Program-made: the position numbers and the translations under genes | The notes under the pieces: generated by a model | The model's input: the letters and a program-made list of their open reading frames with translations, nothing else | Databases searched by the model: none | Told to the model about the DNA's origin: nothing | From: Tissierellales bacterium | GTDB taxonomy: Bacteria; Bacillota; Clostridia; Tissierellales; VENL01 | DNA: 64,000 nucleotides | Assembly: GCA_028280805.1 (NCBI GenBank) | Contig: JANQLB010000134.1 | Coordinates: 1 to 64,000, forward strand | Direction of reading: 5' to 3' | Shown here: positions 34,217 through 44,930 of the stretch, piece after piece | How the letters are laid out: each line of letters begins with the position of its first letter | Numbering within the stretch: the stretch's first letter is position 1

Positions 34217-35410
34217 CTATATAAGTGATAAAGCATTATCTAAATCCTCTATTATATCCTCTATATTTTCAAGTCCTACAGAAATTCTTATCATACTTTC
34301 CGTCAATCCAAATTCAGCTAATTTATCTCTTGGATAACCTAAGTGAGTCATAGCTGCCGGAAGCTCTATTAATGTTTCGCAGTCTCCAAGACTAACAGCT
34401 AATTGAGCCAATTTTACATTATTAACTACCTTTTTAGCATCACTGAGTCTACCTTCAACCTCAAAGCTGATAATAGCTCCAAAACCATCCATTTGTTTTT
34501 TTGCAATATCATATCCGTCAAATCCTTCTAACCCCGGATAGTACACCTGTCTCACTTTTTTATGTTCCAAAAGATAATGAGCTAATTTTATAGCATTTCT
34601 TTCATGTTCTCGCATCCTGACTCCTAAAGTTTTTAGTCCTCTAAGAAGAAGCCAACCATTAAAGGGACTCATTACTCCACCAAATTCACACATATAATCA
34701 AATTTTAGTTTATGTATATATTCCTCATCTTTAGATACTGCTACTCCGGCAACAACATCTCCATGTCCAGAAATATATTTGGTAGCACTATGAACAACTA
34801 CATCTGCTCCTAAAACTAAAGGTCTTTGAAAATATGGAGTAGCAAAGGTATTGTCTACTACAACCTTGATGTTACAAGCCTTAGCAATTTTACTGATATG
34901 TTCAATATCTATTATACTTAAACTGGGATTAGCAGGAGTTTCAAAATATATTACCTTTGTATTTTCGTCAATAGCCTGCTCTAATTCCTTTAGTTTGCAT
35001 AAGTTTACAGCTTTATAATTGACTTCGTATTTAGGTAAAAGCTGAGTAGCTACATTATAGCTTGAACCGTAAAGCGTTTTATTTATTATGACATTGTCAC
35101 CCGGCTTAAGGAGTGAAAATAAAACTGAACTAATGGCAGCCATACCTGAAGCAAATGCTACACCGGCTTTACCTTCCTCTAAAACTGACATCCTATTTTC
35201 AAATAATCTTAAAGTCGGATTATTTCCTCTCGTATATACATAATCACTGCTCTCAAAACTAAAAACTTTTTTAACATGTTCTGTATCATTAAAAACAAAT
35301 GTCGACGTCTGAAATATAGGAGGATTTAAAGCATTTTTAGGATTTTTTTCATCCTCTTTTCCACCATGTATAGACATGGTGTCAAACCTTAATCTCTTAT
35401 CTTTATCCAT
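34217..35410 (-). CDS. Cys/Met metabolism PLP enzyme (methionine gamma-lyase/cystathionine gamma-lyase-like)
   Basis: A 397-residue PLP enzyme. Visible are YTRGNNPTLR, ASGMAAISS, PLP-binding SATKYISGHGD (Lys near residue 207) and the arginine of SMIRISVGLE. Methionine gamma-lyases usually carry Cys in the motif LYGCT; here it reads LYGSS, so the exact reaction (gamma-lyase, cystathionine lyase or sulfhydrylase) cannot be fixed. It is the last gene of the methylthioadenosine salvage operon, 30 bases after the aldolase. It could handle methanethiol or homoserine-derived sulfur in that context. Confidence 0.83.
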   Translation of the reverse strand: MDKDKRLRFDTMSIHGGKEDEKNPKNALNPPIFQTSTFVFNDTEHVKKVFSFESSDYVYTRGNNPTLRLFENRMSVLEEGKAGVAFASGMAAISSVLFSLLKPGDNVIINKTLYGSSYNVATQLLPKYEVNYKAVNLCKLKELEQAIDENTKVIYFETPANPSLSIIDIEHISKIAKACNIKVVVDNTFATPYFQRPLVLGADVVVHSATKYISGHGDVVAGVAVSKDEEYIHKLKFDYMCEFGGVMSPFNGWLLLRGLKTLGVRMREHERNAIKLAHYLLEHKKVRQVYYPGLEGFDGYDIAKKQMDGFGAIISFEVEGRLSDAKKVVNNVKLAQLAVSLGDCETLIELPAAMTHLGYPRDKLAEFGLTESMIRISVGLENIEDIIEDLDNALSLI

Positions 35411-35440
35411 TATATCCCTCTATTCTAAAGTTAATTTTTA

Positions 35441-36094
35441 CTATCTTTGTCCATACTTATTTAAGTAAAAATCTCTCATAAAATCTATATCATGCTGGCT
35501 TAATTCTACTATTCCTCCCATCATTTGAGCAAACACCGTAGCTTGAGCTGATTTTTCAACTATTAAAGCTATTTTTAATGCTTCTTTTAGGTTTTTACCT
35601 CCGGCTAAACAACCATGATTAGCTAAAATACAAGCATTTCTATTTTCTAATGCCCTTACGGCAGCCTTTCCCAGTTCAACAGAACCGGGAAGTTTATATT
35701 CACTTACTCTTACATCTCCACCTACTATTTGTACCAAGTCCTCAGCAGCAGCAGGAATTGACTTTCTAGCTATTGCCATAGCAGTACAATAGGTACTATG
35801 GGTATGTACTATACCATTTATATCTTGTCTGTTTTTATATACTTCAATATGTAAATTGTATTCTATGGAAGGTTTTTTATCTCCAAATACTACGTTACCG
35901 TCTAGATCCATTATTACAATTTCTTCAGGCTCTATGTTATCATAGTCAACTCCACTAGGGGTTATAGCTATACAAGGTTCTCCTTCAACCCTTGCACTTA
36001 TATTTCCCCAAGTTCCTACTACTAGAGATGAATTAAGCATTTGAAGCCCGGTGCTTATTATTTGTTTACTTATTTTATGATATTTGATATTCAT
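35441..36094 (-). CDS. Class II aldolase, probable 5-methylthioribulose-1-phosphate aldolase (Ald2-like)
   Basis: A zinc class II aldolase/adducin family enzyme of 217 residues. Zinc ligands are visible in HTHSTYCTAMA and in LANHGCLAGG; the phosphate loop WGNISAR is present. I chose ATG 36094, preceded by GAGGTG; ATG 36106 lies upstream of that Shine-Dalgarno. Being directly after mtnA in the operon, it most likely splits 5-methylthioribulose-1-phosphate into DHAP and 2-methylthioacetaldehyde, as in the DHAP shunt. A fuculose- or ribulose-phosphate aldolase is the alternative. Confidence 0.82.
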   Translation of the reverse strand: MNIKYHKISKQIISTGLQMLNSSLVVGTWGNISARVEGEPCIAITPSGVDYDNIEPEEIVIMDLDGNVVFGDKKPSIEYNLHIEVYKNRQDINGIVHTHSTYCTAMAIARKSIPAAAEDLVQIVGGDVRVSEYKLPGSVELGKAAVRALENRNACILANHGCLAGGKNLKEALKIALIVEKSAQATVFAQMMGGIVELSQHDIDFMRDFYLNKYGQR

Positions 36095-36115
36095 TTTACA
36101 CCTCATTTCACATAT

Positions 36116-36889
36116 TTAAAGCTCAATTATAGCTTTACTACAACTACAGTTATTCTGATGTAAGTCTTCTTTAAGTGACTTTAGGAAACTTCTTGTTATA
36201 AGTTCCTTGTTTTTTGTTATTGAATTTTCAATATCATGGAATTCAATAGCTCCTTTTTTCACTCCAGTACACCAGTTAGTTATAATCCCTACAGCCAAGT
36301 AACACATACCCAGCTCTTTAGCTAATACAACTTCCGGAACATTAGTCATACCTACGACATCTCCACCTAACTGCATAAACATCTTAATTTCATGTTCTGT
36401 TTCAAATCTTGGACCTTCAGTACACACATACACTGCTTTACCCTTAATCTGCATATTATTTTCCTCTGCAATTTTATAGAAAATGTTTGTTAAGTTATAG
36501 CAGTAAGGACTACTCATATCCGTATGCCTAACTCCTTCTTCTCCACCTTCATAAAAGGTTAGAGGTCTAGACTTAGTAAAGTCTATAAAGTCTTTTATAA
36601 CTACTATGTCACCGGGATTATATAACTCATTACATGAACCAACTGCAACAGTTGCATATATGAACTTTACGCCTAATTGCTCTAAAGCCTTCATATTTGC
36701 TCTGTAATTAACTAAATGAGGAGGAAAAGAATGATTTTTTCCATGTCTAGCAAGAAAAACAATGTCTTCCCCATCAATATTTACAATATCTACTTCAACT
36801 ATACCGTATTCTGTCTTAACCGTTTCACTTCTAGAGTTCTGACTTAAATTATAAACTCCTGTACCACCAATTACTGCTTTTCTAATCAA
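36116..36889 (-). CDS. Purine nucleoside phosphorylase family, probable 5'-methylthioinosine phosphorylase
   Basis: An MTAP/PNP family enzyme of about 257 residues. RHGKNHSFPPHLVNYRAN and CTEGPRFET are the phosphate and ribose-binding motifs. In MTA-specific enzymes the base is bound by Asp in a TDY motif; here the equivalent is ITNWCTG, with Asn, as in 6-oxopurine phosphorylases. Together with the deaminase gene upstream this argues for methylthioinosine as substrate. I take TTG 36889, eight bases after AGAGG; GTG 36898 overlaps that site. Confidence 0.83.
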   Translation of the reverse strand: MIRKAVIGGTGVYNLSQNSRSETVKTEYGIVEVDIVNIDGEDIVFLARHGKNHSFPPHLVNYRANMKALEQLGVKFIYATVAVGSCNELYNPGDIVVIKDFIDFTKSRPLTFYEGGEEGVRHTDMSSPYCYNLTNIFYKIAEENNMQIKGKAVYVCTEGPRFETEHEIKMFMQLGGDVVGMTNVPEVVLAKELGMCYLAVGIITNWCTGVKKGAIEFHDIENSITKNKELITRSFLKSLKEDLHQNNCSCSKAIIEL

Positions 36890-36948
36890 TCCTATCACCT
36901 CTTTTTTAAATGCTGACTTTAAAGCTTTTATTCATATTAAATGAACGA

Positions 36949-37986
36949 TTACTTTAGCTTCAAAATATTTTCTCTGTAAGGCTCTCTAACAATTCCCTTT
37001 TCTGTTATAATACCTGTTATATTTTCACTTGGAGTAACGTCAAAAGCAGGATTATATACATCCATCTCTTCCGGTGCAACTCTTACTCCACCAACATGAG
37101 TTACTTCTTGATCTGCTCTTTCTTCAATTTCAATTTCTTCTCCTGTATCTATATCAAAATCTATAGTTGTTGTGGGAGCAACTATGTAAAAAGGAACGCC
37201 ATATACTTTCGCTACAACAGAAAGCATAAAAGTACCAATTTTATTGGCTGTATCTCCGTTAACAGCAATTCTGTCAGCACCAACTAATATAAGGTCAATT
37301 TTCTTATCTCTTATTAGAGTAGCTGCTACACTGTCGGCTATTAATTTAGACGGTATATTCTCCTGTTTTAATTCCCAAGCTGTAAGCCTTCCGCCTTGAA
37401 GTCTCGGTCTAGTTTCATCAGCAAAGACAAAAATATTCTTACCGGATTTATGAGCTTCTCTAATGACTCCTAAAGCAGTTCCATACCCTGCTGTTGCTAA
37501 TGCACCGGTATTACAATGGGTAAGAATAGCAGCATTATTTGGAACTATTTCATTGCCATGTACTGCCATTTGTCTATTTGTTTTAATATCTTCGTTTAAT
37601 ATAATATGAGCTTCATCTTTTAAATTATTATATACATCATTCACTGACATTTCTTTGTTTTGTTCTATAACACTTTTCATTCTATTAATAGCCCACATAA
37701 GATTTACGGCAGTTGGTCTTGCTTTATTAAGAATACTACATGCCTTGTCCATATTATTAAAAAATTCTTTTCTTTCTAAATCCTTAAATTCTTTAGCTGC
37801 TAAAACAACTCCATATGCCGCTGTAGCTCCTATAGCCGGAGCTCCTCTAACCACCATATCTCTTATTGCAAATTCAACATCTTGATATGTAGTACATTCA
37901 AATATTTCATTTATTGTTGGTAACTTTCTCTGGTCAATTAGTAAAAGTTTATTGTTCTTATACTCAATAGCCATTAATTCTTTCAC
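36949..37986 (-). CDS. mtnA: S-methyl-5-thioribose-1-phosphate isomerase
   Basis: MtnA converts methylthioribose-1-phosphate to methylthioribulose-1-phosphate. The 345-residue protein has VRGAPAIGATAAYG, the catalytic Cys in THCNTGALATAGYG and the catalytic Asp in GADRIAVNGDTANKIGT. The GTG start lies seven bases after AGGAGG, 11 bases downstream of the deaminase gene. Confidence 0.95.
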   Translation of the reverse strand: MKELMAIEYKNNKLLLIDQRKLPTINEIFECTTYQDVEFAIRDMVVRGAPAIGATAAYGVVLAAKEFKDLERKEFFNNMDKACSILNKARPTAVNLMWAINRMKSVIEQNKEMSVNDVYNNLKDEAHIILNEDIKTNRQMAVHGNEIVPNNAAILTHCNTGALATAGYGTALGVIREAHKSGKNIFVFADETRPRLQGGRLTAWELKQENIPSKLIADSVAATLIRDKKIDLILVGADRIAVNGDTANKIGTFMLSVVAKVYGVPFYIVAPTTTIDFDIDTGEEIEIEERADQEVTHVGGVRVAPEEMDVYNPAFDVTPSENITGIITEKGIVREPYRENILKLK

Positions 37987-37997
37987 TTTTTATCCTC

Positions 37998-39287
37998 CTA
38001 TCTTTTAATTAATTCTTTAGCATGCTTCTCAACATTATACATTACTTCTTCAATATCTATAGTCTTTATTTCTCTGCTCTCCATAACTACCTTTCCATCA
38101 ATTATTACCGTATCAACATCAGAACCTTGTGCAGAATAAACCATGGCAGATACAGGATTATGTTTAGGATATAAATGAGCTTTTTTCATATCTATTAATA
38201 TAATATCTGCTTTTTTACCTACCTCTATAGTTCCAATACTATCATCAAGTCCCAGTGCTTTTGCTCCATTTATGGTTGCCATCTTCAAAGCAGTTATAGC
38301 TTTAACACAAGTAGAATCATTATTAATACCTTTATTTATAAGTCCAGCAAGACTTATCTCTTTAAACATATTCTGACTATTATTGCTTGAAGCTCCATCA
38401 GTACCTAGTGCTACATTTACACCGTTTTTCAGCAATTTGTTAATTGGTGCAAAACCGTTTCCAAGTTTTAGATTACTCGCAGGATTATTTAAAACGTGTA
38501 CCCTTTTGTCAGCTAAAATATCTATATCTTCATTAGATAGATATACACAATGAGCTGCCATTGTAGGTAATTCAAACAGCCCTAAATCATTAACATGTGC
38601 TATAGGCGACTTATTATACTTTTCATAGCTATTCTCAACTTCTTTTTTACTTTCTGAAAGATGGATATGTATTCTCATGTTATATTTCTTCGCCATTTCT
38701 ATAATCATATTAATATATGCCGAACTGCAGGTATATGGTGCGTGAGGTCCTGCATCTACAGCAATTCTTCCGTTATCTGTGCCATGCCACTTTTTATAAA
38801 ATTCTATTGCTTCTTCAATTTTTGACTGTCCTTCAGACTCATTACCTGCTAATCCTCTAGTAAGTGAAGCTCTTATACCTGACTGACTAACAGCCTTTGC
38901 TGTTTCATCCATAAGGAAATACATATCTGCAAAAGATGTTATACCCGATTTTAGCATCTCAACTATACTAAGCATTGATCCCCAATAAATATCTTGTGCT
39001 ATTAATTTTTCTTCTAATGGCAAAATCTTTTCTGTTAACCATGGCCAAAATGATAAATCATCTGCATAGTTTCTAAAGACAGACATAGCAATATGTGTGT
39101 GTGAATTAACTAGACCCGGCATTACTAGCTTCTCTCTGCCGTCTATGATTTTTTCAGGAGTGAAGTCATTAGGAATATCTCCAATATGAGTAATCCTTCC
39201 CGAATCAATGGAAATATTTACATTATGCAGTATTTGATCTTCGTCAGCCATAGTTAGTAAATCAGTATTTTTTATTAATATTTTCAT
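37998..39287 (-). CDS. mtaD: Amidohydrolase, 5'-methylthioadenosine/S-adenosylhomocysteine deaminase
   Basis: A metal-dependent deaminase of 429 residues converting MTA to 5'-methylthioinosine and SAH to S-inosylhomocysteine. Metal ligands appear in NSHTHIAM, HLSES and GTDGASSNNSQNMF, with HCVYL near residue 245; the C-terminal IEVGKKADIILID is typical. It is the first gene of the salvage operon, ATG 10 bases after GGAGG. Confidence 0.9.
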   Translation of the reverse strand: MKILIKNTDLLTMADEDQILHNVNISIDSGRITHIGDIPNDFTPEKIIDGREKLVMPGLVNSHTHIAMSVFRNYADDLSFWPWLTEKILPLEEKLIAQDIYWGSMLSIVEMLKSGITSFADMYFLMDETAKAVSQSGIRASLTRGLAGNESEGQSKIEEAIEFYKKWHGTDNGRIAVDAGPHAPYTCSSAYINMIIEMAKKYNMRIHIHLSESKKEVENSYEKYNKSPIAHVNDLGLFELPTMAAHCVYLSNEDIDILADKRVHVLNNPASNLKLGNGFAPINKLLKNGVNVALGTDGASSNNSQNMFKEISLAGLINKGINNDSTCVKAITALKMATINGAKALGLDDSIGTIEVGKKADIILIDMKKAHLYPKHNPVSAMVYSAQGSDVDTVIIDGKVVMESREIKTIDIEEVMYNVEKHAKELIKR

Positions 39288-39382
39288 AAAAACTTAACCT
39301 CCTCGGTTTTTATAGTATAAACGAAACAGTAATTATGTATATTTTATATAAGTCCCATATATTTTAGTTTGACTTTGTTTAT

Positions 39383-39411
39383 ATTATATCATTAAATACA
39401 ATAGTTACTAA
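39383..39411 (-). promoter_or_regulatory. Candidate promoter of the mtaD operon
   Basis: TTAGTA (39411-39406), 17 bases, TATAAT (39388-39383) on the minus strand, about 95 bases before mtaD. Confidence 0.5.
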
Positions 39412-39612
39412 TTAATATATGATAAAATTATTTTACACCAAATTATATCCAATTTCTTAAATTTTATGAAAAATGTACATTTTAAAGATGTTAAAATTTT
39501 AAAATATTATTCTTTTTGTTGCAAAATATAATCAAGATTAATATAATCTATTTTAGTGGCACAAATATATAACTTGTATTTTTTTACTAATAATTCTCTT
39601 TTCAATTATTCA

Positions 39613-39621
39613 TGTTATAAT
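39613..39621 (+). promoter_or_regulatory. Extended -10 promoter of gdhA
   Basis: TGTTATAAT is an extended -10 (TG-N-TATAAT) 63 bases before the gdhA start; no good -35 is seen. Confidence 0.5.
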
Positions 39622-39684
39622 ACTTGTTTGTAATATCATTATTAGTAATAACTATTTTAAAAATAAAATTAAGGAGCTGGTTAG

Positions 39685-41019
<1,335 letters not shown>

Positions 41020-41052
41020 TTTAAAGTTGAATAAAATATATCAAAAATGTCT

Positions 41053-41084
41053 AAAGACCTCCTTTAATTAAAGGAGGTCTTTTT
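41053..41084 (+). terminator. Terminator of gdhA
   Basis: AAAGACCTCCTTT-AATT-AAAGGAGGTCTTT then T's. It may also serve the convergent ferritin-like gene. Confidence 0.88.
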
Positions 41085-41092
41085 ATGAATAT

Positions 41093-41575
41093 TTAATACT
41101 CCTCGCCATGTGTAAATTCAGCCGATTCTACCCATTCTTGAGCATTTCTTAGGTGTCTTATTAAAAACTCTAAGGCTTCCAAATGCTTTTTTTCTTCCTT
41201 CATAAGTATATTAAACAACATACTCTCACAATCACTTTCTGCTTCTTTAATTTTTGTATTATAAAAGTTAATACTTTCTTTTTCTAATGCTGCTGCATGT
41301 TCATAAGCTTTAATCTGTGATTTATCAATTATATTAATTTTATCTAATTCAAACCTGTTAGTAAATATTGTATTATCTTGTTGTTTTGTATAAGTATCAT
41401 GACAAAAATCAATATTATTCTCAATGTTATCAATAATTTTGTAATGCTTTCTTTCATCCTCAGCTAAATCCCTAAATATCTTTTTCAGTCCTTTATCTTT
41501 AGCAGATTCAGCTAATTTATTATAATATTCTTCTCCTTCTAATTCCATCTTTTTTGCCAGTTCGTAAACATTCAT
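41093..41575 (-). CDS. Ferritin-like (rubrerythrin-type) diiron protein
   Basis: A 160-residue four-helix protein with paired E-x6-Y and E-x2-H iron-binding motifs: ELEGEEYYNKLAESAKD and EDERKHYKIIDNI in the first half, EKESINFYN and EEKKHLEALEFL in the second. It lacks the C-terminal rubredoxin domain of classical rubrerythrin. A role in peroxide or oxygen defence, or iron handling, is inferred from the family. The ATG is preceded by AAGGAG. It converges on gdhA and is divergent from the FMN glutamate synthase-like gene. Confidence 0.82.
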   Translation of the reverse strand: MNVYELAKKMELEGEEYYNKLAESAKDKGLKKIFRDLAEDERKHYKIIDNIENNIDFCHDTYTKQQDNTIFTNRFELDKINIIDKSQIKAYEHAAALEKESINFYNTKIKEAESDCESMLFNILMKEEKKHLEALEFLIRHLRNAQEWVESAEFTHGEEY

Positions 41576-41741
41576 TAAATTTCACTCCTTTTCTTTTTTG
41601 TTTTTATACCCTTGTTATAAAAAACTTAACATCTACTAAATAACCCTATATTAAGAATCGTCTTGTTTTTCATAAACAATCATTTTAATTAATAATTACC
41701 TCTTTGCAATGCAATACTATTAGTAATTAGGAGGTGTTTAT

Positions 41742-43079
41742 ATGTTAAACTGGCTTTTACTTAGATTAATAGACCCAACAGTTGATGATATTACTGTTAA
41801 GATGTTTACAGAATCATATCCTGATAATCCTTATGTAATGGTTACTGCAGCTCAAAAACTTACACCACAGGCTATAATAGAAGCAGGAATGAGAGCTGAA
41901 TCAGGGAAGGAATTGACACTTCCTTATGGAGGACCTGTTAATTTATCTCAATGGGAAAAAATATTACTTAATCCAAAACAGCTTTTTAAACTACCTACTT
42001 CTAGTATTAATGAAATTGATACTACCACTGTTATAGGTCGCAACTCAAAAAAACCTCTTAGTTTAGATATTCCTATAATGATTACCGGGATGTCCTATGG
42101 AGGTTCACTAAGCTTAAAAATGAAGATAGCCTTAGCCAAAGGAGCAGCTATGGCAGGTACATCTACTAATACTGGTGAATCAGCTATTACTAATGAAGTG
42201 AGAAATGTAGCTAAATATGTAATTGGTCAGTATAATAGAGGTGGATGGCAGACCAGCCCTGAACTTTTAAGTCAACTTGATGCTATTGAAATTCAAATGG
42301 GTCAAGGTGCTTGGGGGGGAGCTGTGGAATCAACAATGATGGCTAAAGATATAGGTAATCATCTTAGAAATACATGGAAACTAAAAAAAGGTGAAGATGC
42401 TACAGTCTATTCTCGTATGCCTGATCCACCACTCAATTCTAAAGAAGAAATAGTTGATTTTGTAAATAACCTAAAAACTCAATATGATGTACCTGTAGGA
42501 ATAAAAATAGCCGGAACTGATTTCATAGAATATGAACTTGAGGTTATTAGTAAAACAAATGCTGATTTTATAACTATTGACGGTTCTGAGGGAGGAACTG
42601 CTGTCGCTCCTCCAACCTTGGAGGCTAGTGTAGGATTACCTACACTACACTCATTAGCAAGAGCAATACATTGGCTTGAGAAAAATAAAGTTAGGAAAAA
42701 ATTTAGTGTAATTTTAGCCGGAGGGTTAAAGACTCCGGGAGAATTTTTAAAAGCACTTGCACTGGGAGCTGATGCTGTTTATATAGGGTCTATAGCAATT
42801 TTTGCTGCTATACAGGCTCAAGCCATAAAGGCTTTACCTGATACTCTCCCTACACAAATTTCCTTATATACAGGAAAATTAACAGATAGACTTGACATTG
42901 ATAAGGCAGCAAATCATCTTGCTAATTTTTTAAAATCTTGTGTAGCTGAGATGAAAATGGCAGTTCAAGCAGTTGGTAAGCACTCATTTAAGGAATTGAA
43001 TTCAGATGACTTAGTAACTGTTGACAAGGATTTAGCCGAATTCTTAAAAATTAGATATGCTGCTAGTCCTAGAAGATGA
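41742..43079 (+). CDS. FMN-binding glutamate synthase family protein
   Basis: A 445-residue protein corresponding to the FMN/synthase domain of glutamate synthase without glutaminase or extra domains. Marks are MITGMSYGGSLSLKMKIALAKGA (taken in parts), STNTGESA, the FMN/substrate stretch IKIAGTDFIEYE, TIDGSEGGTAVAPP and GADAVYIGS. A Cys-rich cluster loop is not visible. The ATG follows AGGAGG. Being near gdhA suggests nitrogen metabolism, but the electron donor and ammonia source are unknown. Confidence 0.87.
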   Translation: MLNWLLLRLIDPTVDDITVKMFTESYPDNPYVMVTAAQKLTPQAIIEAGMRAESGKELTLPYGGPVNLSQWEKILLNPKQLFKLPTSSINEIDTTTVIGRNSKKPLSLDIPIMITGMSYGGSLSLKMKIALAKGAAMAGTSTNTGESAITNEVRNVAKYVIGQYNRGGWQTSPELLSQLDAIEIQMGQGAWGGAVESTMMAKDIGNHLRNTWKLKKGEDATVYSRMPDPPLNSKEEIVDFVNNLKTQYDVPVGIKIAGTDFIEYELEVISKTNADFITIDGSEGGTAVAPPTLEASVGLPTLHSLARAIHWLEKNKVRKKFSVILAGGLKTPGEFLKALALGADAVYIGSIAIFAAIQAQAIKALPDTLPTQISLYTGKLTDRLDIDKAANHLANFLKSCVAEMKMAVQAVGKHSFKELNSDDLVTVDKDLAEFLKIRYAASPRR

Positions 43080-43087
43080 ATAGACTT

Positions 43088-43170
43088 AAGGTTAATGTTT
43101 AGTTTTAACTTATAATATACTAATTTTACGTTGTTCTATCGCTAAAGTTCTACATTAACCTTTTTATATT
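43088..43170 (+). terminator. Possible terminator with a long loop
   Basis: AAGGTTAATGT (43088-43098) and ACATTAACCTT (43152-43162) are perfect complements followed by TTTATATTT; the 53-base loop is unusually long. Confidence 0.4.
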
Positions 43171-43250
43171 TCCATTAGCTGGGAGTTATAGTCATGTTCT
43201 GCAAATGTTTCTCTTAGTATTTTTTATTGTGAGTTTGGATGATTATATAT

Positions 43251-44186
43251 CTACTTATTTATTTTATTAAAATTCTTCATTCTACTTTCAATCTCTTTTT
43301 TTATGGCTATATCTTTTTCCTTAAGAATAGCCGGCTCCATATGTACTATTACCTCACCAATACCATCTAATTTGCTTTTTAACATATCCTCTATATCATG
43401 AGACAATATATGAGCATATTCCAAGGTGAAATCTCTATCTATACCTACATGAAGGTCAATCATAACATAGTCTTCTTTTCCTCTTGTTCTTATTTTATGA
43501 CAAAATATAACTTCTGGCATAAGCATAACTAAATCATAAATTTCATCAGTATCTATTATATTTGCATCTGATAATATATTAATTCCAGGTATTAAAATTT
43601 CAAATCCGGCTTTAATAATCAGAACAGCAATTACTGCTGCAACTATAGTATCAACAATTTCTAAACCAAGTTCTACGGCAAGTAAACTTATTATTACCGA
43701 GATAGATACATATATATCACTTTTCGTGTGTTTAGAGTCAGAAATCAATATGCTGCTTTTTAATTCTTTTCCTTTTTTATGCTCATACCATACAACTAAG
43801 ATATTTATTAAGAGAGTAGCTATCATAACTACAAAATTAAAAATATCTATATCTGGCACTACAGGATTTTTAAGTCTTTCGTAAGCATCAGATAAAATCT
43901 CAAATGAAACAAAAAATAGTAATAGACTAATAACAATTGTAGCTAAAGTTTCAAATTTATGATGTCCATATGGATGCTTTTTATCAGCAGGTTTGGATGC
44001 TAACCATATAGCAATTATTCCAATTATATTTGAAGCACCGTCTGACACAGAGTGATAACCATCAGCAATCATGCTTGATGTATTGGTTATAGTTCCATAA
44101 ATTATCTTAGAAAGTGCTACTATAATATTAAGTATTAAAATAGTCAGCAGAACTCTCCTGACACTCTTATATTTTTGAAAATTCAT
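43251..44186 (-). CDS. Cation diffusion facilitator family transporter
   Basis: A 311-residue membrane protein with six helices and a cytoplasmic C-terminal domain. The metal sites HSVSDGASN (helix 2, after DGYH) and SDSKHTKSDIYVS (helix 5) and the motif KPADKKHPYGHHKFET identify a CDF exporter for zinc, iron or manganese. Zn versus Mn preference cannot be assigned. It lies 100 bases downstream of the CheY-like gene, on the same strand. Confidence 0.92.
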   Translation of the reverse strand: MNFQKYKSVRRVLLTILILNIIVALSKIIYGTITNTSSMIADGYHSVSDGASNIIGIIAIWLASKPADKKHPYGHHKFETLATIVISLLLFFVSFEILSDAYERLKNPVVPDIDIFNFVVMIATLLINILVVWYEHKKGKELKSSILISDSKHTKSDIYVSISVIISLLAVELGLEIVDTIVAAVIAVLIIKAGFEILIPGINILSDANIIDTDEIYDLVMLMPEVIFCHKIRTRGKEDYVMIDLHVGIDRDFTLEYAHILSHDIEDMLKSKLDGIGEVIVHMEPAILKEKDIAIKKEIESRMKNFNKINK

Positions 44187-44287
44187 TTTAAGTTCTCCTA
44201 TCCTAAAAAATTAATAAAATACATTAAACTTATTCTATCCTTTAATTTTAAAAAATTTGATTATTTTTAATAAAAACATAATTATTC

Positions 44288-44641
44288 CTACAGATAATTA
44301 TTAATTTCATCAATAAGTTTTTTCTCATTAAAAGGTTTTACTACAAAAGCCTTTGCACCAGCTTTAATTGCCTCGATTACCATAGCCTCCTGTCCCATAG
44401 CAGAACATACAATTATTTTTGCTTTAGGATCAATTTTAATAATTTCTTTTGTAGCCTCAATACCATTCATCTCCGGCATTGTTATATCCATAGTAACTAC
44501 CTTGGGACTTAATTCCTTATATTTCTCAATCGCTTCCGCTCCATTTTCTGCTTCTCCTACAACCTCAATTCCATTTTCATTAAACATACTCCTCATTGTA
44601 GTCCTCATAAATTGTGCATCATCAACTACTAGAATCCCCAT
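44288..44641 (-). CDS. CheY-like single-domain response regulator
   Basis: A 117-residue receiver domain without an output domain: acidic pair in VVDDAQFMR, phospho-acceptor Asp in VVTMDITMPEMNG and the switch residues CSAMGQ and KAFVVKPFNEKK. The sequence is closest to chemotaxis CheY, but no chemotaxis genes are in the window. The ATG follows GAGGGGG. Confidence 0.9.
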   Translation of the reverse strand: MGILVVDDAQFMRTTMRSMFNENGIEVVGEAENGAEAIEKYKELSPKVVTMDITMPEMNGIEATKEIIKIDPKAKIIVCSAMGQEAMVIEAIKAGAKAFVVKPFNEKKLIDEINNYL

Positions 44642-44869
44642 ATCTAATCCCCCTCATTTTGTTATTTTTTGAAATTTTACATATATAATTAATATCTAAA
44701 GAATTTGTCTTATAAAAAACTGAACATTAATAATCTGTAATAATTTTACCATATGGAAAAATTATGTTCAATTATTTTACAAGATTTTATTTGAGATATA
44801 ACATTTAATTTGTATAGTAATATATGATGTTATGTAATTGAATTTTTGCTAACAATTTCTATGTGCTGC

Positions 44870-44898
44870 TTGACTTTTTTATAAAAATGTGTCACAAT
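44870..44898 (+). promoter_or_regulatory. Promoter of the ABC-F leader
   Basis: TTGACT (44870-44875), 17 bases, CACAAT (44893-44898). The next gene starts 304 bases later, so the leader is about 295 bases. Confidence 0.7.
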
Positions 44899-44930
44899 AT
44901 AGCTATATTAAAGAAAGGTAAGGTAAGAAC

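Larger units (their letters stand above)
39288..39684. other. AT-rich divergent region between the mtaD operon and gdhA
   Basis: It holds candidate promoters for both sides (separate entries). I looked for a SAM, purine or other known riboswitch before mtaD and saw none. No small ORF with a good ribosome binding site is evident. Confidence 0.5.

Noticed and set aside
39288-39684. SAM or purine riboswitch upstream of the MTA operon
   Set aside because: None of the conserved core sequences of those riboswitches is visible; only AT-rich DNA and promoters.
43088-43162. Small RNA gene in the loop of the 11-base inverted repeat
   Set aside because: Only the two arms are complementary; no promoter or inner structure supports an independent RNA.
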